Positions 48,615 through 60,900 of a DNA stretch of 64,000 nt are shown here, in pieces. The position numbers were made by a program, and so were the translations under genes. Location: assembly GCA_029531795.1 (NCBI GenBank), contig JAPEIS010000016.1, forward strand, positions 1,426,001-1,490,000, read 5' to 3'. How positions within the stretch are numbered: position 1 is the first letter of the stretch; the number at the start of each line of letters is the position of its first letter. Below the pieces are notes generated by a model that searched no databases, was not told where the DNA came from, and worked only from the letters and a program-made list of their open reading frames with translations. The stretch comes from Sclerotinia nivalis. Taxonomy: Eukaryota; Ascomycota; Leotiomycetes; Helotiales; Sclerotiniaceae.

Positions 48615-49095
48615 GTTTCGGAGGGGCTTTCTGTAGAATGATAATCTCGATCTGTTTTAGCGAATATATCTCGAAAATTAATAAAGTAATCAATCAAATT
48701 GTAAAAAGGGTTTTACCAATCTAATAGATTATTTCAACGATTAATTTGTTTCAGGATTTGGGTTTTTTATCGAAGATGATTGTATTACAACAAATACGAA
48801 TTCGATTTACAATGAAATTTCGAACGATTAATCATGGATATTTTATTATTTTAGAATTAGAGGTTTTGAATTATTAGTAATATAAAAATACAAAACTTTT
48901 TGGGTTTTGAGATTTTATATTAAAAACCTCTTGATTTATTCTACCTCTTTTTTATTATTCAATAGAAAACTATATAGATTCTATTAATCGGATCTCAAAA
49001 AAACAAGTTATCTAAGAATTCAATAAATAATAGAATTAATTATTTATTAAGGATAACTTTATTTTTTTCGATAAAATCGAATAATATTATTAGAG
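48615..49095 (+). pseudogene. Right-hand continuation of the unidentified broken ORF
   Basis: Directly after the element C target duplication the plus strand reads FGGAFCRMI and later FTMKFRTINHG and FIILELEVLN in broken frames. Joined across the insertion it extends the frame that ends at 28163. The family is not recognised. Beyond about 48890 the sequence is AT-rich and uninformative up to the palindrome. Confidence 0.4.
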
Positions 49096-49097
49096 TA

Positions 49098-49881
49098 AGT
49101 CCCTTACCCCACATTCCGGCCATTATTTATACCAAAAATCACAAAAATCAGCATTTTTAACTTTTTTATTTATGAATATAATTTTTTGAAATTTTGAATA
49201 TAGATTTATTATATATATATAAATAAATTCTGAAAATTTCAGATTTTTCGCAATTTTTTCTATTCAGATATTTAAGATTTAATTTTCAAATTTTGAATTT
49301 GTATACAAATCATATACAAAATTCTACATTTTGAAAAATATTAATAACATTTCAATAAAAATCATTAAAAATAAAATATAAATTTTATTTATATTATTGA
49401 ATTATAGTATATTTAAAAATATATTAATATTAGATACTATAATTTGTAATTAATGAATTATTTGAAATTTTATATTTTACTAACAAAATATTTATATGAG
49501 AAACTATATAATAGTAAATAATTCATTAACTACAAATTATAATATATAATATTATTATATTTTCGAATATAATATAATTAAATAGATTAAATAAAATTTA
49601 CATTTTATTTTTAACGATTTTTGTTAAAAAACTATTAGTATTTTTCAAAATGTTAAATTTTATATACAATTTATATATAAATTGAAAATTCAAAAGTTTA
49701 ATCTTCAATATCTCAATAGAAAAAATTGCGAAAAATCTGAAATTTTCACAATTTATTTATATATATATAATAAATCTATATTCAAAATTTCAAAAAATTA
49801 TATTCATAAATAAAAAAGTTAAAAATGCTGGTTTTCGTGATTTTTGGTGTAAATAATGGCCGGAATGTGTGGTAAGGGACT
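49098..49881. mobile_element. 784-bp palindromic foldback/MITE element
   Basis: The two arms, 49098-49463 and 49516-49881, are both 366 bp and reverse complements with scattered mismatches, separated by a 52-nt loop. Outer ends read AGTCCCTTACC and the element is flanked by TA on both sides (49096-49097, 49882-49883), as for Tc1/mariner-type targets. No coding capacity. The outermost 35 bp (with CATTCCGGCCATTATTTA) are less AT-rich and well conserved between the arms. A degenerate relative lies at 24273-24845. Confidence 0.88.
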
Positions 49882-49883
49882 TA

Positions 49884-50347
49884 TTAAAAGAATAAAATAT
49901 AATTATTTTATTTATGAGGATAAAAATCAAATAATATATAAAAACAAAACGATCAATTCTTTATTATATATCTTCGATACTAAAGCGATTAGCGTTTTGA
50001 AAAGGATATAAGCTGCAATCGAGCTTTTTAAAACTCTTAAAGCAAAAATCTAGTTTTGTACATCTGCAAAATATCTACAAAGACAACGATAGAGTGTTTA
50101 GCGAATCTGGTTAATATATATTAATCGGGATAATAATAGAATAATAGATTAAAGGTTTCGATAATAATATAACAATAGTAATAACAGATTAAAAGTTTTG
50201 ATAAAAGTTTAATAATAACGATAATATAATTTGGTATAAAAACAAAATTGTGATAATAAGTATAATATGATTTTGCATATAAATAAAATCGAAATAATAA
50301 TGATAATATGATTTCGTATATAAATAAAACTAGAACAATGATAATAA
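49884..50347. other. Fragment with broken ORF and 40-bp tandem units
   Basis: About 49960-50110 the plus strand encodes FDTKAISVLKRI, AAIELFKTLKAKI and TSAKYLQRQR separated by single stops; the family is unknown. It includes the 31-bp repeat shared with 24846-24876. From about 50121 to 50345 follow imperfect repeats containing ATAATATGATTT and TATAAATAAAA units of about 40 bp. Confidence 0.5.
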
Positions 50348-50585
50348 TACAGTCCTCATCACTCAACCATCTACAAAAAATTCAATTTTTTTAGAATTTT
50401 TTACTTTTTATATCAAAATATAGCCCTAATTCAAAGGAGTTCATTAAAGTAAAAATAAATTTAAATTGATATACACTTGATTTTTAATACATTTTAGTAT
50501 ATTTTTTTGTGTTTCAAAATATTTTCACAAAAAAGTCCGTGCGTCAAATCCTTATCTAATCTTATCGGCCTCTATCGAGCTAATT

Positions 50586-50689
50586 TGTCACGGGGCTAGA
50601 ACTCTACCACTAGGCCACGAAACCCCTAAAAGGGTAGAAGTAGTTTGATCGGTATCAATACTACTCGATAGAGTTATGAACCCGTGACA
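50586..50689 (-). repeat. 104-bp solo LTR (or TRIM/SINE-like) with tRNA-like A box
   Basis: The ends are 9-bp inverted repeats, TGTCACGGG / CCCGTGACA, with TAATT before and CAATT after, a near-perfect 5-bp duplication. On the minus strand it starts TGTCACGGGTTCATAAC, like the family A LTR start, and contains GTGGCCTAGTGGTAGAG, which fits a tRNA D-arm/A-box. No B box is found at the expected distance. It shows little RIP damage although the host transposon is heavily altered. Confidence 0.65.
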
Positions 50690-50804
50690 CAATTATATAA
50701 TCAGGATTCTTATCATTCAAAGGTAAAACCTTGTATTTCAGATTATTCTATATTAATGTTATTTAACTTTTAATTACTATTTAAATATTATTTAATTATC
50801 AAAT

Positions 50805-53240
50805 TCCTTCATTATAGCCTTTGAAATCTTTCTATATCTTTTTTGTCTTTGTATATATTATGCTACTGTTTTTGCATTTATCCTTTTTTTGTATCTATCC
50901 ATAAATCGAAATGATCTATTACAAAATCGTTTTATAATATCCATCGAATATATATCCAAAGCTTTTATTATACTCTTTTTAGTGGCTTCAAAGTTCTTTT
51001 TCTCGACTTATCTGAATCTAATCTTCGAATACCTTTAGTACATTTTAATTGGGTTTAATTCGTAATGAAATTTGGATAGAAAAAGACAAATATAACCTGC
51101 ACCTTCGATAATTTGAACAATAGTCGATTTTTGCTCTCGAAAATCTGTATGATTTTGAAGTATACAAATAAAACAACAAAGAAATTGAAAAAGGAATTGT
51201 TCAAAAGGAGAATATAATAAAGGATCAGGGTATCGAGAAGAATATTTGCCTTTGAGTTGTTTCTTAGTACCAGCTTCTGGACAATATCCTTGTTCTACAA
51301 AAGTTTCGATTATATTTTTAGGCATTTTTGATCCGTCGTCAAGATTAATAATCCATATCTTTTGTTTCTTGTCTATTAATCTTGGTTTTGTTATTTCCGA
51401 AAAGTAGAATATATTCTTAAGGATATTTGGAATACTTTTGTTATTGATATTCATATTAAAAGCGTTTAATGCTTTTTCCTTAGAAGAAGTATAAGTAGAT
51501 AATTGATCAAATACAAATACTCCAATCTTTTCTGGATATATTTTAGTGAATAGAGATATAGTATCTTTAAATTATATATATAATTGATCATTATTCTATT
51601 ATAAATCTTCTTAAGTATTAGAATAGATAATTTTGCGGATATCCTTTATAATATCCCTATTTTTGTTTTTTACTATAAGCCTTCCAGATATACTAATGAA
51701 ATTAGAGATATGAATAAACTTCTCTTCAATTTTTTTAAGCATTTTTTGCTGATCTTTCCCTAATCAGATAGTTTTCTTGAAATCAAAAATATGAAAACAA
51801 AATTCATTATAAAAGAAAAAGATATACTCTTTCTTTCTACAAACAAGAATAGAGAGGGATGCAATTCATTCTCCGCTTATTTTATCAAAATGAATAATTA
51901 TTCGATTATATTTTGTCATTGCTAGAAGAAAGATATTTTATCGATATTCAATAACATCGGAATATTTATAACCATCAATATAAACATCCTTTTTAAACTC
52001 CAAAAAATTAAATCCACATTTTAATAATCATCTGTAATTAGTAATTAAAGCTAAAGGTTTAATTGAAATGATTATTAAACAAGAAAGGATATCTTTATTG
52101 ATAATATTGATAAATAAAAGTAGCATTATTATACCGATTTCCTATTGATTTAACTATATTTTACAAACTTCTAATACCCCTTCATTATCTAAAAATGATA
52201 CATTTTTCCTTTTTCTACCTCTAATCCACATTAGCAAGAATTGATATACCTGATAATAAAGAAATATATTTCGAATTCGTCGAACAAAAATAATATCGTT
52301 AATAACTTTATATATAACTAAAGTTACTTTTTGTAACATTTCAATTCAATTAATTCGATATTTTTTTGCTTCAAGAATATTCTGAATATATAATTGAAGG
52401 CATTGAAAATCGAAATAAGTATAGACTGTAATAAATTCTCTATTGGTAATCCTTTTAAATTGGGAAACAATATTATCAAGAACTTCTTTATATGTTAAAC
52501 AAGTTCTGAATCTTTTTTTATCTTCGATATCGTCGATTCTATTAATTGGAACTATTAAAACATTATATAATAGTTCTGAATACTTATCTGAAAGATCCAC
52601 AAATGCTACTTTGCATGATTGTATATTAATCAAATCATCCTCCTCTGTAAACATCTCCTCTATATCATCCCGATAATCTTCATCGGAATCTTTCTATTTC
52701 CGTCTATTAAATAATGATAATAATCGAAATGATAATAAATGAATAAACAATAAAGATAAATATTCAGATTATTAATAAAAAGGAAATAATAATATTTGAG
52801 GTTCTTTTGATATTAGTTTAGAAGGAGAAAGATCGAAAGAAAGTTTAGATTGTTTTTTATTAGATTTATTATTAGTTTTTTTCTCTTTTTCAGTAGCTAC
52901 CTTTTTTCTTTATTATATAATTCGGGATTTTTCTGAAGATAGTACAACTTTAGATATATAAAAGATTGAAGAAAAGATCTCTTGATGAATTTTGATAAAG
53001 TTCGAAATAGGCTTTTCAAATTTCATAAAAGCATTATTATCAAAAGAAAAAATAATCTAATATTCCCAAAATAATATAGACTTGGATATTAGTTTTGTAG
53101 GATCGATATCTATATCAGAATCGTCAGAATCATCCTCTTCTTATACTAGGAAATTATATCGAGTATCAATATCGAAGATCTTTTACTTCTCTTGATTAAA
53201 ATCATTAATATCGTTAGGAATTATAGATGATTCAGATTGA
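50805..53240 (-). pseudogene. Broken DDE transposase of element D
   Basis: Minus-strand fragments in order: 52654-52346 (FTEEDDLINIQSCKVAFVDL), 52339-52154 (with WIRGRKRKN), then KKDVYIDGYKYSDVIEYR at about 51950-52005, GVFVFDQLSTY at about 51490-51525 (one catalytic Asp), and 51454-51035, which includes MPKNIIETFVEQGYCPEAGT and the C-terminal catalytic motif KFHYELNPIKMY (normally HxELNPIE; the Glu is now Lys). A further basic C-terminal helical part runs to about 50805. I recognise this as a large transposase family common in fungi that I believe belongs to the IS630/Tc1 DDE group. Stops and frame breaks exclude activity. Confidence 0.72.
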
Positions 53241-53799
53241 ATACTTGCATATAATCTTTTGAGGCTATTCGGAACCTTTATTTTGAATTGTTAATAGTAT
53301 CAAATAAGATTAATCAAGATATAGTTTATATTTGTATAATATAAAAATGATTTTTGTATCAATTATCAAGGTTTTCATTTACAAATTATAAATCTATTTG
53401 TAAATCATATTTTTTAAAAGAATATTTTACAGCTTCTATATAATTTTATAATAATAACAACAAAAGTTTATAATTATAAATTTATAAATGATAATGAAAA
53501 AAGGATAATAACGAAAATACAAAAAGGGAATATATTATATATATTATCATTTATATGATTTTTCACCACCAATGTTTCAAAATATTTTGGAGAATTTTTT
53601 ATTTTGTAAATTAAAAAAAAACTAAAAAAGAATTTTGAAAAACAAATTAGTTTGCTATGCTCCCTAGACCTAGGGCTATAATTTGGTGTAATTTTCATTT
53701 AATTCTAAAAATAAATTTTTGTAGGTGGTTGAGTGATGAGGACTGTATAATATTTATAAATACTTTTGATTAATTTTCCATTAGTCAAAACAAAATTCT

Positions 53800-54740
53800 G
53801 TAAATAAATTAGCAAATGAAACCAAATTGAAGGATACCTTTAATAAAGAGGATAATTCTGATACTGCTCTTATTCGATCTAAATCATCGAAATCCATTCG
53901 TATTTTAGCAAAACAAATAAACTATAAGAATGCTAAAAGCAAAACAAAGAGTATACAGAGTATTCGCAATCTTGTAGTAAAGGAAAAATGAACAACTCCA
54001 TTTTTTATTTTTAAAACAAAGAAGATTAAAGAAGTTCGCAAATTGATTCCTACAAAAAGAAAGATATCAGAATTTGTTGAACCTTTCGACGATAATGATA
54101 AAGACATTGAACCAATTGATAACAGAAAACCCTTGGCTTTTAAAAAGTCCAAAAAGGAGAAGACTAAAACTTTTATTGTGATTAATATACCTTCTTTGCT
54201 TTCAAAAAGCTTTGGTATATTGAATATTATTCTAAAATCAAGTATAGTATTATCGGTAAAATATCAAGAAGCATTTGTTCCTTTAACAAAATCAAATATA
54301 TTAATAATAAGTAAGGAAGTAATTGAAGATAAAGATTTGTTAAATTTTTCCAGCCCTAATATTGTAAGTAATATCCTAAATGAATACAATTCATATAAAA
54401 GGGTTTTTGTTTTCAAATAATGAATATAATGAATCTTTATTGATTGATAATTAATCATTAATAAATCTATTGAATCAAGATTTCGAATTGTAGACAGTTC
54501 TTTTTCTGATATATAGATATTGTAGATTATATATCATAATCCTATTGTTGAGGAATATATCAAATATATATTTCATCAATTGGTTGAACCAAATATTGAT
54601 GAAAATTCTGATAATATTGGGGAGGATAGCCTATTGAAGATAAAGATAAAAAAGCAAAGGAAATATGAATATCAGATAGTAAAGGAAAATTAATATATTA
54701 AAAAGGTTTTCAAAACAATAGATAAAATAAATAAGCATTT
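53800..54740 (+). pseudogene. Unidentified broken ORF between D and E
   Basis: The plus strand has a nearly open frame from about 53820 to 54420 (the open part 54043-54420 has 125 codons) with a Lys/Ser-rich, probably nuclear-type composition (KRKISEFVEPFDDNDKDIEP, KKSKKEKTK), and a second conserved-looking piece at about 54540-54690 (VEEYIKYIFHQLVEPNIDEN). Single stops could be C-to-T changes. I do not recognise the family. Confidence 0.4.
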
Positions 54741-54869
54741 TTAAATATCGGTATTCCAATAGAACGAATATGATTTTCTTTAATCGTTTTTGACTTTGTA
54801 ATATATTTCAATTGTATTACTTTTTAGTTCTTTGTTTTCATTGTATTGATGATACATTTTCTTTTTCAT

Positions 54870-57800
54870 AATTTTCCAATTACCTTTTGATATATATTAG
54901 ATTTCGTAAAACTTCTCAAGTATTTTTTATTGATTGATAACCTTTTTATCGTATTAAATATTATATTCCTTATTCTTTTTTCCTATATACTAGTATCTTT
55001 TCAATTTCATATTCTATATATCTATTAATTTCTTCAAAAAGCAAAGAATCAATGATACTATTATATTAATACTATAATTCTAGTAAAGAAATATAAAAGA
55101 TATTATATATTTTATATAATAATAAAAGTATTAGTTTATATACTTATTCATTATTTATAATATTGATGATAGTAAAGGGGTTTATAAAATAATCGGAAAA
55201 TTTCTTTTTGGATTATAATTGTTTAATGTTTTTGGTATTGAATATAACTTTATCATCGATATAAAATCATTAAAATAGATCCTTTTTATTATTCTCTGAT
55301 CTTTTTTTCGTAGATTTTTTTCAAATCTCTACTAATTTTGCCCTTTCTTGATTTAACGATTCAATATATTCTTTTACAATTACTATCTTCCTTTCAGTAT
55401 CAGCGTCTTCGTCAATATAATTGAAAGTAAATAGATATTTATATATTACTTTAAAAAGTGCTTTTCCAATTGTATTGTACTATATTATATTATATATAAA
55501 TTCTGCTAAGAATAATAGTACAATTTAATTATTCTATCTTCAATTTGTATAACAAATAATATAATGAATTAAATTTTGATTTTGGTGTTCTATTTGATTA
55601 TCGATTTGTAAATGAAATACAATAAATAATTTGTAGCGAATTTTTAAATAAAATATTAAACTATTTCAAAATTTATTTGTAAATTGTAATCCTCTATCAG
55701 ATATTATCCCTTCCAGTATATCGAAGTCTTTAAAAATATATCAAAATAGAATTTCTGTTAGTTTCAATGAAGTTATTATTTTATTAACTAGAATATATCA
55801 AACGAATTTCGTATATCTATCGATAATTACAAATACAATATTATATATATATTTATCTACTTTAAAAAAAAGTAAATCTATAACAAAATCCATTATTATT
55901 TCTTTCCAAAAATCCAAAAAAATAATAATAGAATTTATAATTCATTATAAAGCTAATACTATTTCACAATTGTTTGTTAATAAATAGTATATATCTATAT
56001 ATACCTTTTTATATCTTTCATCATATTATATCAGAAATACTTGTTTTTCAAGATTTCTTATGTTTTCTTAACACCCCAATGATCTTCTATAAGATTATCG
56101 TAATGGATTTATAAGATTTCTGCTTTTACAATATTATCTAATAATACAAAAGCATATCCATTATATTTGAGCAAACTATCAACATCGATTTGGCAAAATA
56201 CAACATCTCCAACAAAATCACTTCTAAACCTCAAATACTCTTTATTCTTTGTAAAATCGTTATTTTTTTGAAACTACAATAAAGTATTTTTTATTAACTT
56301 AGATATTGATTCGAATACTGTTTTATCAACTATCAATACACAAGCCAATCAATATAATAGCGATTGTTTACAACTAATCTCCATCAATAATCTTTCTAAA
56401 TCACAAAAAAACAAACTATACCTATTCTTTTGAAAAAAGCTTATTATATTTCTCAGGGATTCTGTCTTCATTATAAACAAATAAAAATTGCAGCAATTAT
56501 TGCAATATTTCTTAATTTGTTTAGTAATGTAAGCAGCATTTCATTGATTCTATTTATATCTTCGGTATAATCGGGTCTTTTTGATAAACCATCAATAAAA
56601 TTCAATTTTCCGGATTTATATATGATAATAAAATCGTAAGCAGCTAAAATTTCAATCTATCGTATTTATCGTTCATTAAATTGCTTTGTTTCTATAAAAT
56701 ATTGAAGATTATTATAATCCGTTTTGATTATAATTGTATATTGATTATTTGTAATATAATATTATCATTGAACGAAAACTATATAAATAGCTAAAAGTTC
56801 TTAATTATATATAAAATATCTTTACTCAATTGAAATGAGGTTTTTTGAATAAAAGATAACAGGATATTATCGAGAAGCAATAGGATCATTTAGATCCTCA
56901 AAAAACAATTGAGAAAATATACATCTTAAAGCAAATCCAGAAGTATCTGTTTCGAATAAGATTCAGAATGTTGGTTCAAAATATCTGAATATTGATATAA
57001 TAATGAATGTTTTCTTTAGATTATCAAAAGCTTCCTGAGTCTTCTTAATCTATTTAAATTCTAATATAGCTTTTCCCTTTTTGATACCTTTTAATAAATC
57101 GATTAAACGATAAGCCATTCATGAATATCCGGCGATAAATCGACAGTAGAAATTTACAAAGTTTAGGAAGATCTGAACATTATAGAGTGATTTTGGTTCT
57201 AACCATTCTGTAATTGTCTGAATTCGGTTTGATTTTATAATGACATCTTTTTTTGATATAATAAAATCTAAAAACTCGATTTTATATATATAAAATATAC
57301 ATTTCTTTAATTTCGTATAAAGTTTATATTTAATCAATCTAGCAAAAACCTTACGAATATCAACGATATATATTTCCTTGTTTTTAGAATAGATAAGAAT
57401 ATTGTCTAAATATATAATACAAATGTTATCTGTAAAACCAATAAATACTTAATTAATATAAATTTGAAAAGTTATAGAAGTATTTGTCAAACCAAAAAGC
57501 ATGATTAGATATTCAAATTGATTATATCGAATGCAAAAAGCTGTCTTTTATTTATCGCCTTTTCGTATATATATTCGATGGTAAATATCTTTTAAATCAA
57601 GTTTGTAAAAAAGATTCTTTGTTTTAAGTAATCTAAAGATTCATTAATTAAAAGTAAAGGTGTATGATTCTTTTTCGTAATTTTATTAAGGCTATAATAA
57701 TCAATATATAATTGATAACTATTATTTTTCTTTAATACAAATATAATTAAAACACCAACAAAACTAATCGAATAGCAGATTTAATCTTTCTTTTGATATT

Positions 57801-59850
57801 CGTTAAAATATTGTTGTAGAATAATTAGTTTTTGTTTTGATAAAGTATATATTGACCCCCAAAATGAAGTAGTTCCAGATTTGAAATTAATATAATATTC
57901 CATTGGGTAATAATCGGAAAACAAACTGTTCTTATCTTCAGAAAAAGCCTGTTTATATTCTTTATATTCAAAAAGTATTTTTAAAGATATTAATATTAAG
58001 ATATTTCAGGTTTTAGATGAAAATCGTATAATAGAATTGATTTCAGATAGAAGTATACAGATTATAATTCCAGTTTTCATATCTTAATATAATTCTTTTA
58101 TTATTATTATTTTTATATCATATAATACAAAACGAAAACAGAGAATAATTGATCTTCAATTAATATCTGGTTTTATAATTTGAAATCATAGCAATTCTAA
58201 AATAGCATCGATTTCAGGTAAATCCAAAATAGCAATAGTAAATCGATGAATATAAATTCTTTTTTCTTTGAAATTGTTTAATACTTTGATAGTAAATTGA
58301 TGATCATTGTATAAAGATATATTAATTCTGTTAGCGGATACTAATGGAGTGTTTTTTTTAGGATTAGGAGTTCAATTCTATTCAATACATTTGTTTTGTT
58401 GAATAATATTAATTTGTGCATCAGAATCAATAAGACAGCAAAGTTTTATCGGAATATTATCAATTCGAAAAGTTGTTTTGATAATTAAGATAATATATCC
58501 CTTTTGTTAAGGACCCAGAATCATCGGAATGGTTAAAATTACTGTTAGGCTTGGTTGATTCTTTGATTCTTTTTTTTTTGGGGAATGTATAGAACAAATG
58601 TGAGATTAATAATTTCCTTTATATTATCGGTATATAGGCGGATTAGTGCATCTATTTGTATAATGATCCTTTTGTTGATAATGGAAATAAATCAGATCTT
58701 TTTATTTATAATCATTTTTCTGATTTTCTTTATTGGGTTTTTCTTTTAAAGGAGATTTAGAATATTGTTGCGATTGTGTATTGGTCGTTAACGATGTATT
58801 GTTTTGCTGTTTAGATGATTCATTTTGAAAACGATTAAAGAATAAATTTAATGATATAAATATATTGTTTTATTTTCGATTACAAAGTGGATTGTTTGTA
58901 TCTTGTAAGTAATACATTTTATCTATATTCTTGAAACGATATATTTGTTTAATTAAATCGTTTCGATTTTTAAATTGTTGAATGGATTCTGAAATTCGTT
59001 TAGCAATATAGGGAAGTAGGTTTGATAAAAGTCGTTCTTTATAGATATTATCCATCTCAGATTCGATTTCCTTCTCTAGATTATCGAAATGTATTATAAA
59101 ACTATTTATATTTTGATTAAATTGTTATTTAGTATTGATGATTTGTTGTATAGTATATCACTATCGATTGCTTTTATCTAATATTGTATTGTATATATAT
59201 TCTTTGAATTCTTTTTATAATATATTAGAATTCGATATAAAAGCTTTGTATCAACATCAAATTGTAAATAGTTATTGTTGAAAATATTGAATAATATGAT
59301 TTATCTTCTTTTGATCAATTGGGAAATAATATTTATTATCATTTCGAAATATAAGTTCAATTTAAAAAAAGAAATCTTTTGCTTTTTCAATATTAAGATC
59401 TTTATAAGATAATAACTTTTGAAGTTTTGGAGGTTTTCCTGGAAAAATATAAATAGAGTTAGATATCGTTTTAATTCTATTGATGATCGTTAATAGTAAA
59501 TTAGATACCCTTTTCTATATAAGACAAGCAAAAATCTTTTCGATTTCTTATTGATTTGTTTATTTAAAAACATTAAACTCTTTTTATATATTTTCAAGTT
59601 TCTGTATTAGATTTAATTTCAATTGTATAATAGATTGATAATTAGGTATAAATATCTTTTTTTCGATTCTACTAAGGATTCTGGAAATATTATTTCGATT
59701 TTGAAAAGTATTTGAATTGGTCGAACGATCTGGAGTATTTCTTGTTCCAATTATTGTTATTTGATGAAGTTCTGTTAAAGTATTGTTAACTAATTGACGA
59801 GTTGTTCTTCAAATGAATAAAAAGAATTATTAAGATCATATAAACAAAGA
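54870..59850 (-). pseudogene. Ty3/gypsy chromovirus E, gag-pol remnant
   Basis: Minus-strand order from right to left. Gag about 59800-58500, including 59055-58870 and a zinc knuckle remnant at about 58695-58640 (HYQQKDHYTNRCTNPP). RT at about 57860-57340 with FYKLDLKDIYHRI, LFGLTN and IIYLDNILIYSKN (YLDD changed to YLDN), then 57337-57119 with KYKLYTKLKKCIFYIYKIEF. RNase H at about 56990-56590 (ETDTSGFALRCIFS). Integrase about 56300-55300 (MDFVIDLLFFKVDKYIY, GIISDRGLQFT, FHLQIDNQIE). Chromodomain about 55030-54880 (YEIEKILVYRKKE, then KGYQSIKNT). I could not find its LTRs, so its limits are those of recognisable coding. Confidence 0.8.
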
Positions 59851-59859
59851 ATCAATTAA

Positions 59860-60900
59860 TCGTAAAACAATAGCCAAACTTTTCATTACTCTTTTTAATC
59901 ATGAATAAGCTATTACTTTTAAATTCAATCAATAAAGAGATATCAGAACGCTTATAGTTCGTTATCATTCCTATCCTTTCATAAACAATACAAAGAAGCT
60001 TATTTACTAAACATTCCAAACTGATCGATAACGTTCCTACACTGATAATTCGAAATGAGAACGCCTCCGTATAGGTTTCTTGTTTGGACGAAACTATTGC
60101 GTGGTCGTAATAATTTTGTTTTGATCTATTATAAATCTTTGAATGATAAAATCAATATTTTATTAAATAAGATACTTATTTAGCTTTATAGATATTGATA
60201 TTAAAAGTTGATTTATAAGTATTTTTTGAAAAATACTAAATCTTTTAATAAGTTTTAAGATTATTAAAATATAATCTTTAAAAAGTAAATTTATAATATA
60301 AAAAGAAATAGAGAATAAATTTACAATAATCATTTTAAATATCAATACTTTGAGTAATTTAATAGTTTGAAATAAAAAAAGATAAGGAAGTTTTAAAAGT
60401 AATATTCGTAAATAGATATAAAAGATATAGAAAGTGAAAAGTATATATAAAAAGAATATAAATAAAAATGTTTAAAAATAAATAAAATAAAGAAAATAAT
60501 AAATAATATTTGATTAGAAATAATAAAGGTTTTCCGAAATTTAAATATAATATTATCAAAGAAAAAGAAAGAATATCAGAAATCTATAAAAGCTAATTTT
60601 AATTTTAAAAAAAGCAATATAAACTTATTAAAGAATCTTGTAAACTTCGGAAAAGTATAAAATAATAATGAATCTTTTTGTAGATATAAATTTTTTATAT
60701 ATATATAAAAAATGAAATATATAGTTTTATATAAAAAGCTTTAAGATAATATCAAGTTAATTGTATTTGAAATTAGTTATTATATTTCATTATTATATTC
60801 CATTATTATATTCCATTATTATATTTATTACTTTATCAAATATTATTATATAATTATCTAATATAATATTTTCTTGTATATATTATTATAAACAATTGAA
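59860..60900. other. AT-rich tract with a short GC-richer patch
   Basis: Nothing can be assigned with confidence. A patch at about 59990-60110 is less AT-rich than its surroundings (GAGAACGCCTCCGTATAGG, GCGTGGTCG) and could be part of element E's 5' LTR, but I found no second copy on the left of E. Beyond it, to 60900, are highly decayed AT runs, probably the integrase end of element F. Confidence 0.4.

Larger units (their letters stand above)
50350..53745 (-). mobile_element. TA-flanked DNA transposon D (3.4 kb)
   Basis: Terminal inverted repeats begin CAGTCCTCATCACTCAACC at 50350 and at the right end 53745, and extend about 90 bp with decreasing match (both contain a TATAGCCCTA block). TA dinucleotides flank both ends (50348-50349, 53746-53747). 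The element contains one minus-strand transposase remnant and a short LTR-like insertion at 50586-50689. TIRs, TA target and transposase point to a Tc1/mariner-IS630-like element. All coding parts are broken. Confidence 0.88.

Noticed and set aside
50600..50640. Possible tRNA gene on the minus strand
   Set aside because: The D-arm/A-box is good, but no T-arm/B-box or closing acceptor stem occurs at the expected distance; kept only as a tRNA-like motif in an LTR-like repeat.
54420..60150. LTR pair for element E
   Set aside because: I looked for a matching repeat left of the chromodomain and right of gag and found none; the GC-richer patch at 59990-60110 has no partner.
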